Positions 57,233-64,000 of a DNA stretch of 64,000 bases are shown here, piece by piece. The notes under the pieces were generated by a model, which saw nothing but the letters and a program-made list of their open reading frames with translations, had not been told where the DNA came from and ran no database searches. The stretch is from positions 806,001 to 870,000 of the forward strand of contig NZ_CP120210.1 of NCBI RefSeq assembly GCF_029369745.1, written 5' to 3'. The position numbers were made by a program, and so were the translations under genes. Within the stretch, counting starts at the first letter, position 1. Every line of letters starts with the position of its first letter. This DNA comes from Amycolatopsis sp. QT-25. Lineage in GTDB: Bacteria; Actinomycetota; Actinomycetes; Mycobacteriales; Pseudonocardiaceae.

Positions 57233-57988
57233 TCAGGTCAGGTTGTGGACGGCGAGGAAGAGGAGGGCGGCCAGGGCGCTGCCGACCAGCGGGCCGGCGA
57301 CCGGGATCCAGGAATAACCCCAGTTCGGGTTGGCCTTGTTCTTGATCGGCAGCAGGAACGCGTACGCGATGCGGGGGCCGAGGTCCCGTGCCGGGTTGAT
57401 GGCGTAACCGGTCGGGCCACCGAGGGACTGGCCGATGACCAGCACGACGAACGCCACACCCGCGTAGCCGAGCGCGGAGTTGCCGAAGTTCGGGGTGCCG
57501 CCTTCGCCCGTGGCGTTGGCGTAAACCGGGCTGAGCAGGATCCACGCGACCAGTACGAAGGTGCCGATGATCTCGGTGACGAGGTTCCAAGCCTTGTTCG
57601 GGATCTGCGGCGCGGTGGAAAAGATGCCGAGCGTCTCGTCGCCTCGCGGATGGTCGTCGAACTGGAGCTTGTAGGCGGCCCAGCAGAGCACGGCGCCGAG
57701 GATCGCGCCGATCAGCTGCCCGGCGAAATAGATCGGGACGTCCGCCCACTTCGTCTTGTCCGCGATGGCGAGGCCCAGCGTCACCGCGGGGTTGAGGTGC
57801 GCGCCGCTCGGCGCGGCGATGCTGGCACCGGCGAAGACCGCGAACGCCCACCCGAGGGTGATCATCACGATGCCCCCGTCGTGACCGTTGTTCTTGCGCA
57901 ACACGTGGTTGGCGACCACGCCGTTGCCCAACAGGATCAGGACCGCCGTTCCCAGCAGCTCCCAGACGAAGATGGCTCCCGCACTCAC
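57233..57988 (-). CDS. glpF: Glycerol uptake facilitator (aquaglyceroporin)
   Basis: A 251-residue MIP-family channel with six helices and the two pore signatures [11 protein letters not shown] and [13 protein letters not shown]. Asp after the second NPAR points to the glycerol-conducting subgroup and not to a strict water channel (family knowledge). GTG 57988 has GGAGG 7 nt upstream; the GTG at 58030 lacks this and is rejected. It heads the glpFK operon and faces away from glpD across a 234-bp control region. Confidence 0.93.
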   Translation of the reverse strand: MSAGAIFVWELLGTAVLILLGNGVVANHVLRKNNGHDGGIVMITLGWAFAVFAGASIAAPSGAHLNPAVTLGLAIADKTKWADVPIYFAGQLIGAILGAVLCWAAYKLQFDDHPRGDETLGIFSTAPQIPNKAWNLVTEIIGTFVLVAWILLSPVYANATGEGGTPNFGNSALGYAGVAFVVLVIGQSLGGPTGYAINPARDLGPRIAYAFLLPIKNKANPNWGYSWIPVAGPLVGSALAALLFLAVHNLT

Positions 57989-58222
57989 CGCTAGACCTCC
58001 ACTTTGGACATTCCGCGCAGGGTCGATCACGGTGTGCTACGGCGCCCTTGCCGACCCACGTCCGTGGCACGTTACCGTCGCGTATTTGTTCCTTCCAGGC
58101 ATCGGGAGAATCAATCCTTCCAAGATCGACGAGGGTTACGCCACACGTGTCACCCGCATAACGGACCGGTCGCGGCCGATCGTGCGATGCTGGAGTCACA
58201 GCGGCACAAGGAGGAATGTCAC
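57989..58222. promoter_or_regulatory. Divergent control region glpF / glpD
   Basis: This 234-bp stretch must contain both promoters and the binding site of any shared regulator; no regulator gene is adjacent. ACACGTGT (58143-58150) is a short perfect palindrome and the clearest symmetric element. GGAGG at about 58210 is the glpD ribosome site. No -10/-35 pair is convincing. Confidence 0.4.
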
Positions 58223-59962
58223 GTGGCAAGCTCTCAGCGCGAAGCCGAAAACAGCCCCGCCAGGCTGGGACCGCTCAAGCGGGAAGAGTCTTGGCAGCGG
58301 CTGGGTGGGGACAAGTTCGACCTCGTCGTCATCGGCGGCGGAGTGGTCGGGGCGGGCACGGCGCTCGACGCCGCCACCCGCGGCCTGCGGGTCGCCCTCG
58401 TCGAAGCGCGCGACCTCGCGTCGGGGACGTCGAGCCGGTCCAGCAAGCTCTTCCACGGCGGGCTCCGGTACCTCGAACAGCTGGAATTCGGTCTGGTGCG
58501 GGAAGCCCTGCGCGAACGCGAGCTGATGCTGACGACGATCGCCCCGCATCTGGTGAAACCGGTCAGTTTCCTGTACCCGCTGACCCACCGGATCTGGGAG
58601 CGTCCGTACACCGCGGCCGGGCTGCTGATGTACGACACGATGGGTGGCGCGCGGTCGGTCCCCGGCCAGAAGCATCTCAGCCGCGCGGGCGCGCTGCGGA
58701 TGGTTCCCGCGCTGAAGCGGTCCGCGTTGATCGGCGGGATCCGTTACTACGACGCGCAATCCGACGACGCGCGGCATACGATGACGGTCGCCCGCACCGC
58801 CGCGCACTACGGCGCCGTGGTGCGCACCTCCACCCAGGTGGCCGGTTTCCTCCGCGAGGCAGACCGTGTTTCCGGTGTCCGCGTGCGCGACGTCGAGGAC
58901 GGCCGCGAGACCGAGGTCCACGCCTCCGCGGTGATCAACTGCACCGGCGTCTGGACCGACGAACTGCAGCGCCTTTCCGGTGGCCGCGGCCGGTTCCGCG
59001 TGCGGGCGAGCAAGGGTGTGCACATCGTCGTCCCGCGCGACCGGATCGTCTCGGAATCGGGCATGATCCTGCGCACCGAGAAATCCGTGCTGTTCGTCAT
59101 CCCGTGGCGCAACCACTGGATCGTCGGGACCACCGACACCGACTGGAACCTCGACCTCGCGCATCCCGCCGCGACGAAGCACGACATCGACTACCTCCTC
59201 GAACACGTCAACACCGTGCTCGCGACCCCGCTGACGCACGACGACATCGAAGGCGTCTACGCGGGCCTTCGGCCTTTGCTGGCCGGGGAGAGCGAAGAGA
59301 CGTCGAAGCTTTCGCGGGAGCACGCGGTCGCCAGGGTCGCGCCGGGACTGGTCGCGATCGCGGGTGGCAAGTACACGACGTACCGGGTGATGGCGGCCGA
59401 CGCCGTCGACGCCGCGGCTGTCGACCTTCCCGGCAGGCCGCAGCCGTCCATCACGGACAAGGTGCCGCTGCTGGGCGCCGACGGGTACCACGCGCTGGTG
59501 AACCAGGCCGACCAGCTGGCGAGCGAGCACGGGCTGCACCCGTACCGCGTCCGGCATCTGCTCGACCGCTACGGCTCGATGGTGCACGAGGTCCTCGCGC
59601 TCGGCGAAGGACGGCCGGAGCTGTTGAAGCCGCTGGAGCACGCTCCGGACTACCTCGGCGTCGAGGTCGTCTACGCGGCCAGCCACGAGGGCGCGCTTCA
59701 CCTGGAAGACGTGCTCGCGCGCCGGACGCGGATCTCGATCGAGTACGCGCACCGCGGTGTCGACTGCGCGGCACAGGTCGCCGCGCTGGTGGGTGAGGTG
59801 CTCGGCTGGTCGAAGGACGAAGAGAAGCGTGAGGTCGAGGTGTACCAGGCGCGGGTCGAGGCGGAACGGGAGTCCCAGTCGCAGCCGAGCGACGAGGCCG
59901 CCGACGCGTTGCGTTCGGCCGCGCCGGAAGCACGGTCCGGGATCATCGGACCGGTGAGTTGA
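58223..59962 (+). CDS. glpD: Aerobic glycerol-3-phosphate dehydrogenase
   Basis: A 579-residue FAD enzyme that oxidises glycerol-3-phosphate to dihydroxyacetone phosphate and passes electrons to quinone. The FAD motif is LVVIGGGVVGAGTALDAATR, with SGTSSRSSKLFHGGLRYLEQ shortly after, and the block FVIPWRNHWIVGTTDTDW is diagnostic. The C-terminal helical domain is complete, with a Glu-rich end. GTG 58223 is set by AAGGAGG upstream. It corresponds to mycobacterial GlpD2 in gene neighbourhood. It should act at the membrane inner face. Confidence 0.96.
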   Translation: MASSQREAENSPARLGPLKREESWQRLGGDKFDLVVIGGGVVGAGTALDAATRGLRVALVEARDLASGTSSRSSKLFHGGLRYLEQLEFGLVREALRERELMLTTIAPHLVKPVSFLYPLTHRIWERPYTAAGLLMYDTMGGARSVPGQKHLSRAGALRMVPALKRSALIGGIRYYDAQSDDARHTMTVARTAAHYGAVVRTSTQVAGFLREADRVSGVRVRDVEDGRETEVHASAVINCTGVWTDELQRLSGGRGRFRVRASKGVHIVVPRDRIVSESGMILRTEKSVLFVIPWRNHWIVGTTDTDWNLDLAHPAATKHDIDYLLEHVNTVLATPLTHDDIEGVYAGLRPLLAGESEETSKLSREHAVARVAPGLVAIAGGKYTTYRVMAADAVDAAAVDLPGRPQPSITDKVPLLGADGYHALVNQADQLASEHGLHPYRVRHLLDRYGSMVHEVLALGEGRPELLKPLEHAPDYLGVEVVYAASHEGALHLEDVLARRTRISIEYAHRGVDCAAQVAALVGEVLGWSKDEEKREVEVYQARVEAERESQSQPSDEAADALRSAAPEARSGIIGPVS

Positions 59963-60001
59963 TCCCCGCTGCCGAATGGTGTGCCACGCGCGCAGAGATC
60001 G

Positions 60002-60031
60002 TTGCCTGATCGGGTGAATCTGGCATAGCGT
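60002..60031 (+). promoter_or_regulatory. Candidate promoter for the aldehyde dehydrogenase at 60178
   Basis: TTGCCT (60002-60007) and TAGCGT (60026-60031) are 18 bp apart, a plausible housekeeping promoter. Transcription would begin near 60038, leaving a leader of about 140 nt. Confidence 0.35.
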
Positions 60032-60177
60032 CGGCCGTCCGAGCCCGCGCGGTCGAAGGCCCCGCTATCGCGGTGGCGGGCCCTTCACCGCGAACGGGAG
60101 AAGTTCGATCAGCGCCCTGCCGACGTCGATGGCGGCTGCGGGCTCCCTGATCGGACACCGATGCGGAAGGCGGCCTT

Positions 60178-61641
60178 GTGGTGTTTCTCGACTCGTCGAC
60201 GTGGACGGACCGGATCTTCGCCGGCGGTTCCTGGGTGCCCGGTTCCGGTGGCACCCGTGACGTGACGGAGCCCGCGACCGGTGCGGTGCTGGGAAGCGTG
60301 GGCATCGCCTCGGCCGGGGACGCCGCGGAAGCGGCGGAAACCGCGGCCGAGGCGCAGCGGGCGTGGGCGGCGACACCGCACGTCCGGCGTGCCGCCGTCC
60401 TGCGCGAGGCCGCGCGATCGTGGTCCGAGTACGCCGACGAGATCCGCTGGTGGAACGTCCGTGAGGTCGGCGCCGTGCCCGGAGTCGCGGGTTTTTCCCT
60501 GCACGTCGCCGAGCAGGAGTGCTACGAGGCGGCGGCCCTGCCCGGCCGCCCGTACGGCGAACTCCTGCCGAGCGAAGAACCGCGGCTTTCGATGGCGCGC
60601 CGGGTCCCGGCCGGTGTCGTCGCGGTGATCTCGCCGTTCAACATGCCGATCATCCTGGGCATCCGTTCGGTCGCCCCGGCGCTGGCGCTGGGGAACGCGG
60701 TCATCCTCAAGCCGGATCCGCGTACCGCCGTCACCGGTGGCGTGGTCTTGGCACGGATCTTCGAGGAAGCCGGTCTGCCTCCGGGTGTGCTGCAGATGCT
60801 GCCCGGCGGCGCGGACGTCGGCGAGACACTGGTGACGCATCCGGCGGTCCGCGTCATCTCGTTCACCGGGTCGACCGGCGCCGGGCGCAAGGTCGGCGAA
60901 CTCGCCGGAAAGCACCTGAAGCGGGCGCATCTGGAACTGGGCGGGAACTCCGCGCTCATCGTGCTCGACGACGCGGACGTCGACGAAGCCGCCGGAGTCG
61001 CCGCGTTCGGCTCCTTCTTCCACCAGGGCCAGATCTGCATGACCACCGGACGGCACCTGGTGCACGAGCGGCTCTACGACGACTTCGTCGAGCGGCTGGC
61101 GGCGAAGGCGGCCGCGTTGCGGGTGGGCGACCCGGCGCGGGACGAGGTCGCGCTCGGGCCGATCATCGACGCCGGGCAGCGGGACAAGATCCACGAGCTG
61201 GTGACGGCCAGTGTCGCGGCGGGGGCGCGGGTCGCCGCCGGCGCCGAATACGACCGGCTGTTCTACTCCGCGACGGTGCTCGCCGACGTGCCGGCGACGG
61301 CGCCCGCGGTCGCCGAGGAGATCTTCGGCCCGGTCGCGCCGGTCGTGCGGTTCTCCGACGCGGAGGAGGCCATCCGCCTCGCCACGGCGAGCGAATACGG
61401 GCTCTCGCTGGGGATCGTCACCCGCGATGTCCTCAAAGGACTGGAGCTGGCCGACCGCGTCCCGACCGGGATCGTGCACATCAACGACCAGACCGTCAGC
61501 GACGAGGCGAACAGTCCCTTCGGTGGCGTCGCCGCTTCGGGTACCGGAAGCCGTTTCGGCGGCGCGGCGGCGAACATCGAGGCCTTCACCGAGACCCGCT
61601 GGGTCACCGTCCGCAACCCCCCACCCACCTACCCGTTCTGA
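60178..61641 (+). CDS. Aldehyde dehydrogenase, benzaldehyde-dehydrogenase-like
   Basis: A 487-residue enzyme. The cofactor segment reads VISPFNMPIILGIRSVAPAL (SPFN in place of the common PWNF), with FTGSTGAGRK, LELGGNSALIV and the catalytic Cys in GQICMTTGRH, followed by EEIFGPVAPVV. The SPFN form and GQICM context are typical of benzaldehyde or vanillin dehydrogenases, so an aromatic aldehyde is the likely substrate (inference). GTG 60178 follows a GGAAGG ribosome site. It is a single gene, ending in a family 3 palindrome. Confidence 0.9.
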   Translation: MVFLDSSTWTDRIFAGGSWVPGSGGTRDVTEPATGAVLGSVGIASAGDAAEAAETAAEAQRAWAATPHVRRAAVLREAARSWSEYADEIRWWNVREVGAVPGVAGFSLHVAEQECYEAAALPGRPYGELLPSEEPRLSMARRVPAGVVAVISPFNMPIILGIRSVAPALALGNAVILKPDPRTAVTGGVVLARIFEEAGLPPGVLQMLPGGADVGETLVTHPAVRVISFTGSTGAGRKVGELAGKHLKRAHLELGGNSALIVLDDADVDEAAGVAAFGSFFHQGQICMTTGRHLVHERLYDDFVERLAAKAAALRVGDPARDEVALGPIIDAGQRDKIHELVTASVAAGARVAAGAEYDRLFYSATVLADVPATAPAVAEEIFGPVAPVVRFSDAEEAIRLATASEYGLSLGIVTRDVLKGLELADRVPTGIVHINDQTVSDEANSPFGGVAASGTGSRFGGAAANIEAFTETRWVTVRNPPPTYPF

Positions 61642-61646
61642 CCCTT

Positions 61647-61722
61647 CGCAATTCGTCACCTACTTGCCCTCGGTCGAGCTCCGGCGCCGGTAAGCGGCCA
61701 GGCAATTAGGTGACGAATTGCG
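61647..61722. repeat. Palindrome family 3, copy 2 (16-bp outer arms, longer loop)
   Basis: CGCAATTCGTCACCTA (61647-61662) and TAGGTGACGAATTGCG (61707-61722) are exact complements, with a weaker inner TTGCC/GGCAA pairing and an interrupted centre. It separates the convergent aldehyde dehydrogenase and GNAT genes. The AATTCGTCA end is shared with 37213-37258. Confidence 0.75.
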
Positions 61723-61728
61723 AGGGGG

Positions 61729-62259
61729 TCAGGCGGTGCGGCGCCAGCGGATGAGGCGTTCCCCGGTCGGGGCCGGTTCCAGTTCGGGCCCGACCAGGGT
61801 GAACCCGCATTTGCGGGCGACCGAGGCGGAGACCTCGTTCGTCTCCTCGTAGCGGTAGCTGACCTCGCGCAGGCCGAGTCCGCCGAATCCGAAGCGCAGG
61901 GCCGCGTTGAGCGCGGTGCTCGCGACGCCTTTGCCCCTGGACGCCGCACGCACCCAGACCGACGCCTCCGCGTACCCGGTGTCGAAGTCGAGATCCCGCA
62001 GGCCGACCTCGCCCAGCAACTCCCCGGTCGTCGGCTCGGCCACCGCCCAGGAGCAACGTTCGTCACCGGCCCACTGGGCCGCGCGCAGCGCGACGTACTC
62101 GGTCGCCTCGTCCAGATCCCGTAAACGATAGTTCAGGACGTACTTGCGATGCGTCGGGTCGGCGAAGGCCGCGACCAGCGCCGGACGGTCGTCGAGGGCC
62201 TTGTCCGCCCGCAGCTGCCGCAGGTAGTACTCGCCCGCGTTGATCTCCACCGGTTCCAC
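61729..62259 (-). CDS. GNAT-family N-acetyltransferase
   Basis: A 176-residue acetyltransferase of the RimJ/RimL-like GNAT group. The acetyl-CoA pyrophosphate loop is SRGKGVAS, preceded by the beta-strand AEASVWV and followed by RKCGFTLVG. It is complete and starts with MEPVEINAGEYYLRQLRAD. The acceptor could be a protein N-terminus or a small amine; the sequence does not say. It follows two DUF1707 genes at 21 nt, probably in one transcript with the carboxylase gene upstream. Confidence 0.9.
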   Translation of the reverse strand: MEPVEINAGEYYLRQLRADKALDDRPALVAAFADPTHRKYVLNYRLRDLDEATEYVALRAAQWAGDERCSWAVAEPTTGELLGEVGLRDLDFDTGYAEASVWVRAASRGKGVASTALNAALRFGFGGLGLREVSYRYEETNEVSASVARKCGFTLVGPELEPAPTGERLIRWRRTA

Positions 62260-62280
62260 TCTTCGAGGGTAACCGGCCTC

Positions 62281-62676
62281 TCAGCGACGGCGACTCATGA
62301 TCAGCGCGACGGCCAGTGGCAGCAAGAAGACCAGGAACGTCCCCCGGGTGAAGAAGAACAGCGCGATCGCCACCGCCGCCGCGATCGGCACGGCGCCGGC
62401 CGCCAGCCATTTCGACGGCGGGGCGTCGTTCTTCGCGGACGCCTGCGCCACACCGGGCATCGGTGGCAGGGGGAGCAGCGCGGCGGGCCGGGGCGAGGGC
62501 AGATCCGTGAACAGCGGTTCCAGATCGCTCACCATACGCGCGGCACTGACCTTCGCTGACCGCGAACCGAACTCGTCGAGGTCGAGTCTGCCGGTGCGGA
62601 CATGCTCTTCCAGCGCTTCGAGCGCGTCTTGGCGTTCGGCGTCGCTCAGCCGCATGTCCGGTCTCTCGGCACTCAC
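62281..62676 (-). CDS. DUF1707 protein with two C-terminal membrane helices
   Basis: A 131-residue protein. The DUF1707 domain covers residues 5-60 (MRLSDAERQDALEALEEHVR, GRLDLDEFGSRSA, DLEPLFTDLP). After a Pro-rich linker, two helices follow (AAGAVPIAAAVAIALFFF and FLVFLLPLAVALIM), ending in RRR. The DUF1707 domain should therefore lie in the cytosol at the membrane. It is a neighbour and probable paralogue of the gene at 62697. The function is unknown; family members are associated with cell envelope processes only by context. Confidence 0.85.
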   Translation of the reverse strand: MSAERPDMRLSDAERQDALEALEEHVRTGRLDLDEFGSRSAKVSAARMVSDLEPLFTDLPSPRPAALLPLPPMPGVAQASAKNDAPPSKWLAAGAVPIAAAVAIALFFFTRGTFLVFLLPLAVALIMSRRR

Positions 62677-62696
62677 GTCCCGAGTCTACGGGCGAT

Positions 62697-63161
62697 TCAA
62701 CGGTCCAGTTCCCGCCGACGTTGTTTCCCGAGCTTCTTGTGCGCGTTCTCCCAGCCCTTGCCCCAGATGCCTTCGCCGACGGCGCTGATCCCGATCGGGA
62801 CGAGGATGAACCACCAGGTGACCCCGGTGGTGACGATGAGCACGATGGAGGCGATGAAGAGGATCGGCAGGAGCGCGCCCATGATCCGTTGCATCGGAGG
62901 GACGTCCGCCCACGACGACGCCGGTTTCCCCGGCTCGCTCACGGCCGGCTTGGGCGCGTCGGAGAGCGGATGTGGTCCGGGCAGGTCCGCGAAGATCCCG
63001 GTCAGGTCGCCGCGTGTCTTGGCGGCGGTGACCTGGGCGGACCGCTCCCCGAACTCGTCGAGGTCGATCCGGCCCACGCTCAAGTGCTCGCCGAGCGCTG
63101 CCAGCGCGGACTCACGATCCTGATCACTGATCCGCAGCCGCGGTGACGGAACCTCGCTCAC
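62697..63161 (-). CDS. DUF1707 protein with two membrane helices and a basic tail
   Basis: A 154-residue protein, starting at GTG 63161 (VSEVPSPRLRISDQDRESAL). The DUF1707 domain is at the N-terminus, then an Ala/Pro linker, two helices (GALLPILFIASIVLIVTTGV and a second WWFILVPIGISAV), and the charged tail WENAHKKLGKQRRRELDR. It differs from the following gene mainly in the tail. The tandem pair probably arose by duplication. It begins 45 nt after the acyl-CoA carboxylase gene. Confidence 0.83.
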   Translation of the reverse strand: MSEVPSPRLRISDQDRESALAALGEHLSVGRIDLDEFGERSAQVTAAKTRGDLTGIFADLPGPHPLSDAPKPAVSEPGKPASSWADVPPMQRIMGALLPILFIASIVLIVTTGVTWWFILVPIGISAVGEGIWGKGWENAHKKLGKQRRRELDR

Positions 63162-63206
63162 CCTTGCGATGGTAGGCCGGGCGAGGCCCGCCGACCATGA
63201 CAATCG

Positions 63207-64000
63207 TCAGTCTTTGAGCTCGAACAGCTGGGTCCCCTGGGTGACCGCCGCGCCGACCTCGATCGAAAGCCCGGTCACGGTGCCCGCTTTGTGCGCGGTG
63301 ACCGGGTTCTCCATCTTCATCGCTTCGAGCACGACGACCAGCTCGCCCGCTTCGACCCGCTGGCCCTCTTCGACGGCGATCTTGACGATGGTGCCCTGCA
63401 TCGGCGCGGTGACCGCGTCGCCGCTCACCGCGGCCCTGGTGCCGCCCGCGCGCTTGCGCGGTTTGGCCTTGACGGCCGTCCCGCCACCGCCACCGGCGTC
63501 GAGCGAGAAGCCGCCGGGAAGCGACACTTCGAGGCGGCGGCCGCCGACCTCGACGACGACGTTCTGGCGGGGCTGCTCTTCCTCGGCCTCAGTGGCTTCC
63601 GGGGCCACGAACGGCTCGATCCGATTGTCGAACTCGGTCTCGATCCAGCGGGTGTGCACGCTGAAACCGTTCTCGTCGCCGACGAAGGCCGGGTCGGTCA
63701 CGATCACCCGGTGGAACGGCAGGACCGTCGCCATCCCGTCGGCGACCATCTCGGCCAGCGCGCGGCGGCTGCGCTCGAGCGCGTTCTGCCGGTCCGAGCC
63801 GGTGACGATGAGCTTCGCGAGCATCGAGTCGAACTGACCGCCGATGACGCTGCCGGATTCGACGCCCGAGTCGACCCGGACCCCCGGACCGCTGGGCGCG
63901 ACGAACTTCGTCACGGTGCCGGGCGCGGGCAGGAAGCCGCGGCCGGCGTCCTCGCCGTTGATGCGGAATTCGATCGAGTGGCCGCGCGGCTCCGGGTCCT
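63207..64000 (-). CDS. Acetyl/propionyl-CoA carboxylase alpha subunit, 3' part only
   Basis: The open frame enters from the right edge with no start in the window, giving the last 264 residues. The first part is the end of the biotin carboxylase domain ([10 protein letters not shown], then [20 protein letters not shown]). The C-terminus is the biotin carrier domain with the biotinylated Lys in EAMKMEN and a preceding [12 protein letters not shown]. It is most like the AccA3-type subunit shared by actinomycete carboxylases (memory). If it serves propionyl-CoA carboxylase, it would feed the methylmalonyl-CoA mutase encoded at 43469-48519. Confidence 0.93.
   Translation of the reverse strand, partial: DPEPRGHSIEFRINGEDAGRGFLPAPGTVTKFVAPSGPGVRVDSGVESGSVIGGQFDSMLAKLIVTGSDRQNALERSRRALAEMVADGMATVLPFHRVIVTDPAFVGDENGFSVHTRWIETEFDNRIEPFVAPEATEAEEEQPRQNVVVEVGGRRLEVSLPGGFSLDAGGGGGTAVKAKPRKRAGGTRAAVSGDAVTAPMQGTIVKIAVEEGQRVEAGELVVVLEAMKMENPVTAHKAGTVTGLSIEVGAAVTQGTQLFELKD

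Overview
The window is high-GC DNA from a filamentous actinomycete. The gene set (class F sortase, cytochrome P450 with a three-cysteine ferredoxin, MeaB-linked methylmalonyl-CoA mutase, three DUF1707 proteins, many GTG/TTG or leaderless starts) and the style of the intergenic repeats suggest a pseudonocardial genus, with Amycolatopsis the best guess (inference, no database search). No rRNA, tRNA, CRISPR array or insertion sequence was seen.

Layout. 1-700: left-edge, incomplete AbiEi-like gene with a DnaA-box pair upstream. 0.8-4.2 kb: sdhCDAB. 4.7-11.7 kb: nucleoside uptake ABC transporter (bmp lipoprotein, ATPase, two permeases) running into cdd and deoA. 11.8-19.4 kb: coiled-coil protein, adenosine deaminase, MFS transporter, acidic conserved protein, DUF3516 helicase. 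19.5-22.5 kb: HxlR remnant, repeats, ferredoxin-P450 and a divergent TetR. 22.6-29 kb: DUF1707, serine hydrolase, deoC and two aldehyde dehydrogenases on one strand, then a phosphatase and upp. 29-32 kb: TetR, and a MerR-aldo/keto reductase operon behind a classic MerR promoter. 32-37 kb: an atypical hisS and an XRE / ImmA-IrrE / seven-TM / amidohydrolase operon preceded by a compact structured-RNA locus. 37-43 kb: flavodoxin, phosphosugar mutase, glycosyltransferase, purine-nucleoside phosphorylase, an ABA4-like remnant and a Ser/Thr kinase. 43-49 kb: mutA-mutB-meaB. 49-55.5 kb: M20 amidohydrolase, DUF559 nuclease-like gene, GGCT-like protein, LpdA-type quinone reductase, and a sortase between two secreted proteins with similar tails. 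55.7-60 kb: glpFK divergent from glpD. 60-64 kb: aldehyde dehydrogenase, GNAT, two DUF1707 proteins and the 3' part of an acyl-CoA carboxylase alpha subunit.

The dominant theme is nucleoside salvage and deoxyribose breakdown: uptake (bmp operon), deamination (cdd, add), phosphorolysis (deoA, purine phosphorylase), a phosphosugar mutase, base recycling (upp) and deoxyribose-5-phosphate cleavage (deoC plus aldehyde dehydrogenase). These feed acetyl-CoA and triose into the TCA cycle (sdh). Propionyl/methylmalonyl-CoA genes and glycerol genes form two further carbon modules. From memory, much of the gene content (glpD, lpdA, GGCT-like, M20, purine phosphorylase, pmm, upp, acidic protein, add, deoA, cdd, sdh) parallels Mycobacterium tuberculosis Rv3302c-Rv3319.

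The non-coding DNA is unusually structured. There are at least three families of near-perfect palindromes whose copies differ by compensatory changes, a 21-nt tandem repeat present at four separate intergenic sites, paired DnaA-box-like 9-mers at the same distance from two related genes, and a candidate RNA locus at 36950-37210 in which two hairpin loops are fully complementary to each other.
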